Program-made: the position numbers and the translations under genes
Assembly (NCBI GenBank): GCA_031308135.1
Contig: JAHLJT010009419.1
Coordinates: 184,598,125 to 184,662,124 of the forward strand
Length of the DNA stretch: 64,000 nt
Direction: 5' to 3'
DNA from: Acheta domesticus
Lineage: Eukaryota > Arthropoda > Insecta > Orthoptera > Gryllidae
The notes under the pieces: generated by a model
Told to the model about the DNA's origin: nothing
The model's database searches: none
The model's input: only the letters and a program-made list of their open reading frames with translations
In this document: positions 24,262 through 36,014 of the stretch, piece by piece
How the letters are laid out: each line of letters opens with the position of its first letter
How positions within the stretch are numbered: the first letter of the stretch is position 1

Positions 24262-24424
24262 TTATGATAAATACCCCGGTAACGCGGGGTACTTGAGCTA
24301 GTTATTGACATTAGCGGATCTACAAATGAGCCTATACATAATTAATAGTAGTGCTTGTTTTTATTTATTTTTATTATAACACAAACATTGGACATAAGAA
24401 AAGTACTCGAATTCAGTAAAAACA
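24262..24424 (+). repeat. Inverted repeat arm, left (about 160 bp)
   Basis: The arm begins 'atgataaataccccggtaac' and 'gcggggtac' and runs through 'tggacataagaaaagtactc' and 'gaattcagtaaaaacac'. It is complementary, with few changes, to 25512-25672. A 'taccccgcgttaccggggta' palindrome lies at its outer edge. The two arms are about 1.1 kb apart. Confidence 0.85.
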
Positions 24425-25127
24425 CTTTTTCTACTCCTGTTGTATAATGCTGTCATTGGATGGCTGCAACCAGTTGCATAATGATAGCTATTTCGATACA
24501 GTTTTCATTATGATACAGGTTCTTAACCAATCACAGAGGCGCTTACACACCAAGTATTAGCACTTCATTAATCATTGAGAATCGTTCCAGTAAATGTTTC
24601 GTTCGAGTGTGTATATTAAAGTTGCATTTAATGTTATATTATGCTTCTCGATTTTAATTTCTTTTATTAGTAGTAATTTTTACGTGAAATAATATTTAAA
24701 ATAAATTGGATCGTAATTTCACTTTGATCCTATTTGACTAGTGCAGTGGTAGTTATTACAGAGAACATTTGAGTGACGTTAAGATCTGAACGCAAGTCAT
24801 TTTGTGTTATTTGCTGGTGCCGAATGGTTTTCCTTAAAAAAAAAGCCCAATTCTTTAGTTTAAAATATTTAGTGAATGGTAATTCTTTCTGGTGGTGTTG
24901 ACGTTTCCAGAAATGAGAGAAAATGTGAAGATGGTGACGTCGGAATATTATTGCCGCAACTTGTGTAGTCCCTCGCAGGCGCTCTGGTAAAACAAAGCCC
25001 GCTGCAGGTGTAGGGAAGAGAGGTGTCCGCTAGGTGGCCTTGGCTAAATCTTGCATGTCGACAGCCACGAAATGATTCGTGGAGAAGTTTAATTTAAAAA
25101 AGTTACCATAAGTCGTAGAAAAAGTAC

Positions 25128-25255
25128 TGTATGAAACTCGATGTAATGGGTATTAATACACTTGTGTGAAGTTTACGATACTCGCTCGTACCTCGCTCGT
25201 ATCGTAATTTCACACTCGTGTATTAATACCCATCATTACATCATCGTTTCATAAT
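25128..25255. repeat. Long hairpin (arms about 55 bases)
   Basis: The left arm runs 'atgaaactcgatgtaatggg', 'tattaatacac.tgtgtgaa', 'ttacgatac'. The right arm is its reverse complement with small differences, through 'gtattaatacccatcattac' and 'cgtttcat'. The centre contains 'ctcgctcgtac' repeats. It lies midway between the inverted arms at 24262 and 25512. No coding potential. Confidence 0.88.
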
Positions 25256-25265
25256 GTACTATTTA

Positions 25266-25545
25266 TTGGTTGCCATCTTCAGACTTCACTCACTTTGTAA
25301 GTAAAAGTAATAAACAAATATAAACTAAATGTACACACGTATATTCTTTTTGTGGAATTTTATATTTTATGTCAGTACTACCAATTAATTGCCACATTTT
25401 AAAACTTACTCTTTTTCAAATTTTTTCTTCTTAAGTATTTATGAAGAAATGTTTGAAATTGGTTTTTAACGCCTTTTTAAATTGTCATTTGAGTATAAAT
25501 AAATTGTTTTTATTGAATTCGAGTACTTTTCTTATGTCCAATGTT
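25266..25545 (+). repeat. Direct repeat, unit 1 (about 280 bp)
   Basis: From 'gttgccatcttcagac' to 'gaattcgagtacttttctta' this matches 25842-26127 with modest divergence. Its last part overlaps the start of the right inverted arm at 25512. Confidence 0.88.
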
Positions 25546-25672
25546 TGTGTTATTATAAAAATAAATAACAAACACTACTATTAACTATGTATAGGCTCGT
25601 TTGCAGATCCGCTAATATCAATAACTAGCTGAAGTACCCCGCGTTACCGGGGTATTTATCATAACGATTTGT
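25512..25672 (-). repeat. Inverted repeat arm, right (about 160 bp)
   Basis: This is the reverse complement of 24262-24424, including 'gtaccccgcgttaccggggt' at the outer edge. Confidence 0.85.
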
Positions 25673-25841
25673 TAGATAGGAATAGGAATTTCATCTATTC
25701 CCGCCCTGTGGCATTGCCTTCTTCTATTCTCTTCTTCCCCGCTCCGCCCTATCCTCCCTCTCTACCTTACTTCCATTTGGAAATACCCTGTCTTCCTCAC
25801 TCACTTTCTCAGTGAAAAATATTTGTATATTTTTCCAGTTG

Positions 25842-26127
25842 GGTTTGCCATCTTTAAACGTCACTCACTTTATAACTAAAAGTAATAAACAAATATAAGC
25901 TAAAAATCTAAATTACATGTACACACGTATATTCTTTATGTGGAATTTTATATTTTATGCCTATACTTCCAATTAATTACTACATTGTAAAACTTACTCT
26001 TTTTCATATTTTTTCTTCTCAAGTATTTATAAAGAAATGTTTTGTATTGTTTTTTAACGCCTCTTTATATTGTCGTTTGAGTATAAATAAAGGGTTTTTA
26101 TTGAATTCGAGTACTTTTCTTAGGGTC
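25842..26127 (+). repeat. Direct repeat, unit 2 (about 285 bp)
   Basis: A second copy of 25266-25545 in the same orientation, with a small insertion ('aaaatctaaattac' near 25902). It breaks off at 'gtacttttcttagggtcctt', just where the inverted-arm sequence would begin. Confidence 0.88.
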
Positions 26128-27690
26128 CTTGATAGTGGCTGGCGGAAAGGTGGCATTAAGTACTTAGTTATAATATCTCAAAAATTCGAGATATCACTGG
26201 TGAACTTCCTTTTATCAATTTAAATAATAATTTCTTCACCACCCAAACGTACGCTTTCACTCTCCATTGTAATAAAACATGTCTCTTCAAAAATCTGTCA
26301 CAGTTTCAGCATAACACGTAAATCAATCGTACGAGACTTTCGTTTATGCAATTCGCAAATGTTATGTAATTATGCAATGTTCTCACGTTGTGGAATTTAT
26401 TGTGTAACATGACTGGAATATGTGGTTACTTTTAGGGACTCAAAATACTTCCCTTTGTATAGTTATCATCATTATTTATAAATATAATTATCGAACGCGT
26501 CGATATTTCCCCGTGATTTTAAATGGATCGTCTCAGGTATTGTTGATCATGAGATGGCATTACAAGAGGGCCATGTATACGTCTTTGGACGTTGGTCTAG
26601 ATCAGTGCTTCAGTTTTCAGTTGCACTAAGTATACCAATCGTTCTGTGTCTTTCTCTCCGAAGCAAAACAAACCGCAGTGCTACCACTCATCGCCAGTCC
26701 TACACTCCACTGGTCGGATTATACATTTCCTGATTCACAATAAAATATAAATGGAGAAGAAAGTGTCGTTCATACGTTATTGTATTATGACATACATTGT
26801 ACTCGATAGCAATTTGTGCGCCATCTCTAGGATGACAGCTGAACCCTGTGGGTCACTTTATTTTGCTTTACTAAAATTATTTTGTCGATATTTGTTGAAA
26901 AAGGGGGCCTGTCGCATTGTAGCATGAAATTGAAACGTCCATAAAACCTGCCATGGGCTCGAAAGACAAACACTTTCTTTTGCATCACATCACAGTGATC
27001 GAAGAAATGCTGAATTACGGAAAACTGACGTTGGATTTATTTTCCTTTCTTTCATTTCCTCATCCAAATGGCTTAACACTTGCCCTTATAATATGGTGCC
27101 CTTAAAATATATTTCCTTTTGTGTTCGTTATTAGATGGTACACGATTGTAATATAAGTTGCATTGTCTTGTGGAGCGCCTTTCGCATGATCGAATCGAAT
27201 TCGATGGCTCGCCTCGGTCACGCGGGAGGGGGGGGAGCAGCGCCTGGTGATCCGAGAGAGGGCGGGTGCTGGGGCTGGAGCCTTCGCGGCCACGGTGTAA
27301 GGTATATAGGTGTGTTCACTCCTAGTCTAAAACTGAAGCTTATGTGAGGATAGTTCCCACAGTTCTCGCATATAAGCGCTGCGATCTTTGGGTCTCATTT
27401 GGCAAGGCCATGATTGGTCGTGATCCATTCGACAGCTCTGTGGCCAGCTGATTTCGAATTTCTAGTCAGTGTTTTGTCGCTTCGCGGAGGAATTGGTAAA
27501 GTCCCAAGCAAACAGTTACGAACATGGGTAGGAAATATTTTGTGAAACTTCGTAAGAGCCACAGTTCAAGTTGTCATCTTAGGATGTATATCCTACACCG
27601 CGACCCAAACCGATCGTGCACACAAGCGAGGAACTAGCCTCAAACTGTCTGGAGAAAATTTGCCCCCAAAGGCGACTAGTTGACACACCT
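26128..27690. other. Intronic DNA, no gene seen
   Basis: AT-rich up to about 27150, then increasingly GC-rich towards the CpG island. No coding exon with a recognisable product or element end was found. Confidence 0.55.
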
Positions 27691-27699
27691 ATATATCTC

Positions 27700-28010
27700 C
27701 CACCGTGTTGGCGGCCGCGGCGCGGCGCGCGCCGGGCGCAGCGCCACGCAGCGGAGCGCGGCCGTTCGTTCGGTTTGTCACGGTCTGCGGGAAGGACGCG
27801 TGCTGGTGCTGCTGCTGGTGCAGGTGGCCGGGCGAGGGCGGAAGGCGCGGGGAGCGGGCGCTGACGCACCGCGTACGGCGGCCGCTCCGCCCCGCCCCGC
27901 GCCCGCCCCGCCCCGCTCAGCAGGTGACGGTCGGACGACGCACGCCCGGCGGCGGGGCGGCTCGGCGCGGCGCGGCTCGACTCGACTCACCGCCGCTCAA
28001 CCGCATAGGG
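27700..28010. promoter_or_regulatory. CpG island, possible promoter
   Basis: A very CpG-rich block with GCGGCCGC-, CGCGGCGCGCGCC- and CCCCGCCCCGC-type motifs, the last resembling Sp1/KLF sites. Overlapping frames on both strands are composition artefacts (Arg/Ala/Pro-rich, no domains). It is followed at once by the CT-rich duplicated block. It could be an alternative DIP2 first exon or a promoter for an unseen transcript. Confidence 0.4.
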
Positions 28011-28061
28011 CCGTCCAAACGAGACAAAGAACGCCACGTTTGCGCGTCATGAGGTCTCCTC

Positions 28062-28360
28062 CGTCATTTTTCACTCTCTCTTTTTCCGTCTCTCTTCCCC
28101 CCCCTGTTTCTTTTCCCTCTCTCTCCTTTTCCCTCTCTTCTCTCTCTTTTTCCTGTCTCTCTTTCTCTCTCTCTTTTCTCTCTCTCTTTTCCCTCTGTCT
28201 ATTTTCCGTCCCTCAGTCTCTACTTTCCCTCTCTCTTTCCCTCTCTTATTTTCGAATTTTCGACGTTTCCTCCTTGTAAAGTACACCAAGAAAACGTTCT
28301 CGCTAAATGGACTCACCCTATGACTCTTTCTACACTCCATAAATGTTGCATTTGATTGTC
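28062..28360 (+). repeat. CT-rich duplicated block, unit 1
   Basis: About 190 bases of C/T-only sequence are followed by 'ttattttcgaattttcgacg', 'tttcctccttgtaaagtaca', 'aatggactcaccctatgact' and 'ctccataaatgttgca'. The same order recurs at 28880-29140. Ser/Leu/Phe- or Lys/Arg-rich frames across it are low-complexity artefacts. Confidence 0.9.
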
Positions 28361-28879
28361 AAAATACTTCTTTGATTTTTCTGCGAAGTGCTCATAGGTG
28401 GAGATAGCGCGAAGGCATATACTTTTGTGCTGATATCTTTATGAGTTGCCTGTCTTCAGGGAAGAATCGTTCCTTTGGCGGTTTTGTATCGATGTCGAAT
28501 GTGAACCCCGGACATTCGATCGGAGGGTTACGCCAATGCGGGCTGGGCTGACTATCGTCCCCCCTCTCATTAGTTGCACGTACACGAGCGATACGCTACA
28601 GTGACAAGGGGAACGGTAGCATTCGTGAACAGCTGCGGTGCCGTCATGCTTCTCCCCAAAACCCTATCGTGGAGAGCTGAACACTGTTTTCGACCAACAC
28701 TAATGTGCTTCATTGTTGAACAGGAACATTGCTTTATTTGAAAGTAGCCCCTGCGCGTTGCTGCCGGAGAAGAAATAGAGGAAATATTCCTCTCCCTCTC
28801 TTTCTTTCTTTCCCCACTCTCTTTTTCTTTTTCCCTTCTCTCTTCTTCCTGTCTCTCCCCCCCCTCTGCCTCTTCCCTC

Positions 28880-29140
28880 CCTCATTTTTCACTCTCTTTT
28901 TCAATCTCTTTTCCCCCTCTGTTTCTTTTCCCTCCCTCTCTTTTTTCCTCTTTTTCCCTCTCTTTTCTCTCTTTCTCTATTTTCCATCCCTCTGTCTCTA
29001 TTTTCCCTCTTTCTTTCCCTATCTTATTTTCGAATTTTCGACGTTTCCTCCTTGTAAAGTACACCAAGAAAAGTTTCTTGCTAAATGGATTCCCCCTATG
29101 ACTCTTTCTCCACTCCATAAATGTTGCATATGGTTGTCAT
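28880..29140 (+). repeat. CT-rich duplicated block, unit 2
   Basis: This is the direct repeat of 28062-28360 with high similarity in the non-CT part. The CT tract differs in length. About 520 bases of unrelated sequence separate the units, and a further CT-rich run lies at 28790-28880. Confidence 0.9.
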
Positions 29141-32100
29141 TATACTACTTTGATTCTTCTGGCAATAATTGTAGAGTTGTCGAATTCGATATTTCCTGAC
29201 TTTCAGATGGAGTGCAAGTGTCATTGTCTGTTGCTGGCTTCAAGATTCATTTTCTGTTGAATGGTCAATGCGAAATGTAACGAGAAATACGAGTACATCA
29301 ATGTCTAGGTTACGTATAGGAAACTGCTAAATCATTCGCTTGTCTACCGCGGTTCAAAAGCGTGAATTGCAAAGAGAATGCAGTTCTGTCCGTGGATTCC
29401 GAAAATCCTACGAGTGTGATTGGTCGGCAGGCTGTGGATTGCACTGGTGTTAACGATGTCATTCGTCGATTAAATATACTCCAGGAATAGTATATTATTA
29501 AGTGGTCGTAGAGAAAATAATTTTCCTAAGCGTTATTAGTGTGAGAACGTACCTACTGTTATAACCCCATTAATTTAATTCGTGTATAAGGAAATGTCGT
29601 ACTGTGTACCCTTATATATTTACTATATTATTACATTATTCGCGAGTACAGTTTTTGTTAAAAGATTTAATTTTCTGCTGTGTTATACGAGGTTATTTTA
29701 TTTGCCTTTGCTTGCAGTGTGTGTGCTACTTTATGGAAAACAATTTTGTGTGGTTTAGATCAGCAGAATTTGTGCTGCAGCATTGCACAGTTTTATTTTG
29801 ATACCGCCGCTTACATGCACTTCTAAAAGATATCTTGTGATGCAAATTTTGCGAAATTTGATATGCCACAGAAGTGGGTTAGTACATATTCAACATAAGC
29901 CCCCAAATCTCCTCTTGCGTGTTGTGGACGAGAGACTCAAAATCACTTCGGGGAATCACGTTGCAATTAAAGAGAAATGGCTTCAATCTGTAATTGGCCC
30001 CTGGGACGACGTACCACGGCTGGGAGGCGGGTGGCTCTGCTTCAGTACATATTTGTTCCATAGGCAGTTAATTGGATGTCCATCTCTCACTGTTGAACGC
30101 ATGGTCGTCCAGGGAAAACCTTCTAACCACAGTGTTTGATCTCATTGACGCCAATTTTCCATTGGTAATTAATCAGTTGTTTCCTTCGCTGATTTGTATT
30201 TTTGCGCCCTCAATTGTTTGAAAAGTGACTTAAAGTTTACTGGAGATGTTAAGAAGTTTGTAAGGACATGAAAATATCGAACGTGTAATTTTACTCTACA
30301 GTAATATTTGCGTTTAACTTTCAAAATCTATGCTTAAAGTAAATTTGCATATGTAGTACATGTTTTTACGTTTAAAGCCTTCCTTTCAATGCCAGTAGTG
30401 TTCATTGTCCATCCGATGTTTAGCAACTCTTTCGTATTACGCTTTTATGATATTTACGTACCAGAATAGCTAAATTACTATTTAATCTGGTGGTAACAGA
30501 GATTCGAAAGGTGTGCTTTCGTGAGCTATTTTGTAAATACTATATTACGATATTACGTTGGTACCCGCTGTTGAAATGCCAATCGAAAGCGTTTAGGTAG
30601 TTGGGTGGGAATAAGGCTGTAATTATGTTTTTACACCATTTGTTAGTTGCAACGAACAGGAGTGGGAGAGGTGAGTACCCTAACTTAATGGAGCCGATTT
30701 TGTATTTCTACGCTTAGCCGCTTCTGCGCGTCTTATTGGTGACTTGGTGGTTGTGCGGTGGGAGGATATGGCAATGACGGTAGTGATTGTTTTACGCCAA
30801 AGTACTTAATCAGAAAGATAAATTTTCGTTGTAATGATGGGAATTGCGGAAGTCCGCGGAAAAATTGAAAACCATAATCTCTCATAGAAAAAAATGCTCA
30901 AATATATAATTTTATGTCGAATAGTCGAGAATATGTAAAATGCTCGCGAATATTTAAAATGTAAAATAAAAATTAATTTTAATGAACCTTTAATTCGAAG
31001 ATTTTTGGTTTTTCAGCTCTTGAAGAGCCAGTAAAACAATATTAAATTGCATGAAAATTTCTGTTCTATTTAATTCTGTGTTAGCATCGCTGAAGTCTCA
31101 ACCTACGATTTTCAACTTCGTACTTTGTCGAATCTCTTTTGGTGTTTTATTCGCAGTAATTATTAAAGACTTTGATGACTTTTAAAATATGTAATTTTAC
31201 CCCATCTTTCCCACCATCTTTCCCATCTTTACCCCATATTATTGCTAGCGTAATGTCTATGAATTTGCTTGTATTGCTTGAATCTCATCTTTCCGTCGAG
31301 GTAATGATTACTGAACCTATTATTCTTTTCATCTCGTTTTAAATAAATGAAATACGAATTGCTGAAATTTTACATATGTATACAGTTTAACACAAGCGAA
31401 CCCATAGAAACAATTTTCAGACTTCCGACATTGAACACCTTCTGTTCAATAATGAGTGAAAAGCGTTTTTGAAAACAAGCGTACAAACATTTATGTAACG
31501 TTGATGTATTTTGTAGGACTTTGCATTCTCAGCAGTGTCACTCATTTGTACTCGGATCTGTGACTTGCTTTTTCCAAGAGTTCTATAGGGGATAATTGGA
31601 GAGAATAAAAACTTTAATGACTACGTGGGAACATGGCGGTAAAATTGAGGGTAAAGTCTCACCTAATTACAAAAGTAGCCAAAATATCAAAACATGCAAC
31701 GCCTTATAAGAAACATTGATTAATTTTTGGAATGTTATTGCCGTAGGAAGGCTGTGAAAACATTTCATTTGTTCAGGTGAAATCAAAGTACAACAGCATG
31801 AAACCTGATAATACCTTGGTGTCAATGCAAATATAAAACTGATTAATGTTTATTAAGAGAATGAAATTTGGGAATGGCGGCCAACATTTAAGTGGAGCCA
31901 AGGATTTTGAATAGCGTGCAAATATAATGGACGTATGTAATAGTCATGGTACTTTGTGTGTTGGTAGAGAATTTTTGATTTTTCATTGAATTGCTCCAGT
32001 GAATTATTCTAATTTGTAGTCTAATTCAATGGAGCTGATCGAAAAAGGGCCTTCTTCAGCTAGTTAACTGCATCACCTCTGCCTTTCCCTGCCCTCTTAG

Positions 32101-32975
32101 GGGTGCATGGTTAGAATAGTAACACTTGTTTCCGTCTCAACACACAGAATAAGTGAATCTATTTACAAAGTGGTCTCGTACTTGTGGCAAATGATGTGAA
32201 AAAGTTGATTTTCAGCGAAAAACTTTAATGTATGCATGCATGAAAATGTCAGAATGTAAATTACGGATTTGATGTCTGCCACGATGTATTCAAACTTTGA
32301 ATCGGAATGGCATGGTAGCTATGTGATATTCGCCAAGAAGTAGAGATTATCAAGCAAGGTATTATATAGAACAACTAAAAACAACAAAAAAAAACTAATG
32401 GGAATGGGCGGCATACCGAAACCTTTCCTCTTCGTGTTATTACTCAACAACTGTAAAAAGAAAGTGCACATTATTTAAATTATTGCTGGAAGATAAGCAG
32501 AAAACATCCAAGCCTCAAAAATCAGTATGGTTGCAGATGGCTAGGAAAGTTGGAACATCTTAAAATTTCGAACACCAAGGGCGCACGCCGAAAGTGAGAG
32601 ATGTGGCCGTATATGTTTATCCAATTGTATGTAATTTAATTGATATCTTTCGTAAGTCATTTTCTGCATTTTATGAACGTAACAACAGTAATATGTGATT
32701 TAGCTTATCAGTCTCGAAAGATCACAAGGCATCGCTTAGATGCGGTGTGAAAATCGCTTAGATGCGGTGTGAAAATCAAAGGGATGGTGCTCAACGACAT
32801 AGAGAGCACCAATTCTTAATTTTTACTTTCTTACGGGTTGATCGCGTTCTTCATAACGCCATTCAATTGAGGGAAAAATTGCCTTGAGAAAGAAATATCT
32901 AGCTTTAGTATTGTATGTGTTGGACAGATACGAAAATAAATTTGAACTAGCCGAACCCTTGCGATCACGTCGAAG
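29141..32975. other. AT-rich intronic DNA, no gene seen
   Basis: No supported gene or element. A 118-residue frame at 29783-30139 (+) has no family motif. A 22-bp unit containing 'atcgcttagatgcggtgtga' is duplicated in tandem at 32731-32774. Confidence 0.55.
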
Positions 32976-32979
32976 TTAA

Positions 32980-32993
32980 CCCATTAACGCCCA
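32980..32993 (+). repeat. piggyBac left terminal inverted repeat
   Basis: 14 bp, identical in inverted form to 35776-35789, flanked outside by TTAA. It is followed directly by a palindrome 'gcgatctatttatagatcgg' (32994-33013). Confidence 0.97.
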
Positions 32994-33334
32994 GCGATCT
33001 ATTTATAGATCGGCAAATATATGTTTTATTTTCCGACAGTTTTCCTTGTTTCAATTAATTACTGATGCGAACACAGATACTTTGGACATTTCTGAATTCA
33101 AATATAATTTTTGTTTTGATTATATTTTGCATAGATTTCGAGAAAATAATTTTTCGTAATCACTTTTACAACAGTTCATCGCAATCCTTTTGTTGCATAC
33201 TCATTGTAAAAAAACTGTACTACTTGCATTGTTGATGGCTTTAGGTTATGATTCGGAATGCCTGTTGACTCGATTGGTGTTATGTTTCTTGTTGTGGCGC
33301 AATTTGTAAGTCCGCAGAAGTGAAAGGAAAATAA

Positions 33335-33359
33335 GCGATCTATAAATAGATCGCTGGGC
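33335..33359. repeat. piggyBac subterminal palindrome
   Basis: 'gcgatctataaatagatcgc' followed by TGGGC is the inverted form of the left-end GCCCA plus palindrome (32989-33013). A third version lies near the right end at 35635-35657 (gcccag, then cgatctatttttagatc). Subterminal repeats of this kind often bind transposase; that role here is inference. Confidence 0.85.
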
Positions 33360-33639
33360 ACGAGCCCTTTCTCCGGGAAATTCCAATGTGCAAGCAACGA
33401 CTGAAAGAACTTTTGAGTATTGCCTTTGCGAGAACATTCAGTCCAGTGTTGATTTCGGTAGTGTAAAGACGTGTAAAATACTATTTAGAAGTCGATAAAG
33501 AAGCGTTTCTTTCACCTTTGCTGAGATCTGCTCGTGTGTGACACCTGATCTGTAAGTATATATGAATACATGAATTTTGTAACATTTTATAGAAAATATA
33601 ACTTCTGTTCAGACGTGAATATTTTATTTTTAGACCAAA

Positions 33640-35444
33640 ATGTCGGACGTAATTTGGAAAGGAATTACTATGGATGATGTGATAGAACTGCTCCATGATG
33701 ACAATTTTCCAAACATTGACAAAGAGAGCGAGACTGTTGATGTCATAGTTCTTCCTCCAGAGGCAGACCCGTTAACTAACGAAGACGAAGCACCAGAAGA
33801 TATTGTAGGTTGTGCAAATATCAACGATGTTCCTGGAGCAGTGGAAGTTCATTATATTTCTCCGATAGAAGAAAACAATACCGAAGAAATCAATGTTCTT
33901 CCAAAACTGTCGACGAAAGCCAAAAAGATGAAGTTATGTGCAATAGAACCGTCTTATAAAAAGTCAAGTGCGGAGTACAGTGCATTTCCTGGGTCAACGG
34001 GCACACGTAATCTCATAGCACGTGATGAGTTAAATGAGAAATTGAAAGACATGACACCTTTCCAATTAACTAATATAATTTTAAATGAAGAAATATTGGA
34101 ATATGTAGTAAGAGAAACTGTTCGATATGCTGCTTCAGACAAAAATTGCCCGGATTTTGTCTTCGATGTAAATGAATTACGCGTGTTCATAGGTATTCTG
34201 CTACTCTCTGGTTACCACAAACTGCCATCGGAAAGAATGTACTGGTCGGAAGAGGAGGATTTGGGGCTTAGTATTGTAAAGAACTCAATGCCAAGGAATA
34301 GATACACTAAAATTAAGAGCTTTTTACATTTTAATAACAATAGTGAGTTAGAAGAAAGTAAAAATGATAGAGGATTCAAAGTAAGACCACTCATATCTAT
34401 GCTAAATTCGTCATTCCAGCAATTCGGAATTTTTTCGGAAAACTTATCTATTGACGAAATGATTGTGAGGTATTTTGGCCATAATAGACTTAAACAATTT
34501 ATAAAAGGTAAGCCAATTCGGTTTGGTTACAAACTATGGTCGCTCTGTGGTAGCGACGGCTATTGTTACAATTTTGACTTATATTGTGGCAAAGAAGTGA
34601 ATGAAACCTCCGGAAGGCAAGACTTGGGTCTTAGTTCTAGAGTTGTTCTCAATATGCTGGACTGTGTTACTGATTTTTCAAAGCATTCAGTGTATTTTGA
34701 TAACTTTTTCACGAGCCGGGACCTTCTAGTTCACCTACAAGAATTGGGGATGAAGGCTACAGGGACTGTAAGAGAGAACAGAACGTCAAAATGCCCATTA
34801 CTTCCAACCAAAGAATTGCAGAAAAAAAATAGAGGAGCCTATGATTATTGTGTGGATGAGAACGGGAAGGTCCTTTTTGTGAAATGGCACGACAATAAAT
34901 GTGTTACAGTGGGGACGAATTTGACAGTGTAGAACCAGTCGCAACAGCTAACAGATGGAGCAAAGAAGCACGTTCGCGAGTAAATATCCCTCAGCCTCGA
35001 GTAATTAAAAATTATAATGCATACATGGGAGGTGTTGATCACCATGATTGGCTTGTTGGAAAATACAATGTAGCAATACGAGGTAAGAAATGGTACTGGC
35101 CACTTTTTAACAGGATGATTGACATGGCTATCGTGAATTCCTGGATTATTTACAAATGCATCCATAAAAATAATGCACTGGATCTCTTAGAGTTTCGCAG
35201 ATGCGTTACTTTGCAATATCTAAAAATGGTTGCTAAGCCTCGTGTAGTAGGTCGACCTATAATGTCTTCGCGCAAACAAGTGCAGTATGATCTGCGATAT
35301 GATGGCAAAGAACCTTTTATGGGTAAGCGTGCGTCCCAAAGGCGCTGTCAAAACAAACCGTGTGCAGGAAGACCCTTCACATTTTGTGAAAAATGTAATA
35401 TTACACTCTGCCAGAAGTGTTTTTATCCCTATCACACCAAATAA
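33640..35444 (+). pseudogene. piggyBac transposase, one frameshift, catalytic triad intact
   Basis: The first frame (33640-34932, 430 residues) begins MSDVIWKGITMDDVIELL. After an acidic N-terminus it enters the DDE_Tnp_1_7 core, with Asp272 in SIDEMIVRYFG and Asp354 in VYFDNFFTSRDL. The frame breaks at about 34918-34923, where one base appears to be missing, and continues in another frame to 35444 with VATANRW, the third aspartate in YMGGVDHHDWLVGKY, and a C-terminal cysteine-rich finger (CQNKPCAG, FCEKCNITLCQKC). The total is about 600 residues, normal for the family. The product would cut and paste DNA at TTAA sites. The ATG was chosen because it follows a probable splice acceptor (tattttatttttag, ending 33633) of an 82-base leader intron whose donor GTAAGTAT is at 33552. 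The frameshift could also be an assembly error. Confidence 0.94.
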
Positions 35445-35775
35445 CATTTTTATCATGATAACTCCACAACACAACTAATTTTGTTTCGTATTATTATGAA
35501 GTGTTTGTATTCATTGTTTATAATATGTATAATGATAATTGTTAAACATGCTATTTTTGAATAAAAAAACAATAGCATTGATATTTCCTTCATTATTTCA
35601 CGAACTCCATAGGAGGTTGAAAACACCCGTATCTGCCCAGCGATCTATTTTTAGATCACTGCGGTAAAGGAGAACTATTGCAAAAAAAAATGTAATAATC
35701 GTATTCGAGGTCTTTTAGTAACAATAGAAGACGAGTTATGTAAAAAAAATTAGATTTTAAACCAAAAAATTAAGT

Positions 35776-35789
35776 TGGGCGTTAATGGG
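35776..35789 (-). repeat. piggyBac right terminal inverted repeat
   Basis: TGGGCGTTAATGGG, the exact inverse of the left end, followed by the TTAA duplication. Confidence 0.97.
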
Positions 35790-36014
35790 TTAAGGAAGAA
35801 CTGTAGAAAGGTTAGAAAAGTTCTACATATTCAGTTGACGGAAAATTGAAAATCCCCAAAACGTTATTCTGTATTTATTCTCGAAGACTAATAAGGGATC
35901 CTGAAACAATAGAATCACGATTTACCATGAAAATAAATGAACATATTTCTGAATTAAAATGTTTGATAAACGGTAATGACAAATGATAAAATATCTAGGG
36001 CCCAGTGAGTGTTT

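Larger units (their letters stand above)
32976..35793 (+). mobile_element. piggyBac-family DNA transposon, near-complete (2,810 bp plus TTAA duplications)
   Basis: The target duplication TTAA lies at 32976-32979 and 35790-35793. The terminal inverted repeats are perfect over 14 bp (CCCATTAACGCCCA at 32980-32993; reverse complement at 35776-35789). Inside are subterminal palindromes built on GCGATCTATTTATAGATC at both ends, a predicted 5'-leader intron, and a transposase frame split by one frameshift. An AATAAA at 35560-35565 follows the stop by about 115 bases. TTAA targets and DDD transposases define the piggyBac superfamily. Intact ends and TTAA on both sides show it inserted by normal transposition and has decayed little since. 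One lesion blocks the transposase, but the ends could still be substrates for a related enzyme. Confidence 0.96.

Noticed and set aside
27680..28279. 199-residue ORF across the second CpG island and CT tract
   Set aside because: Composition changes from Arg/Ala to Ser/Leu exactly with the base composition; no conserved motif.
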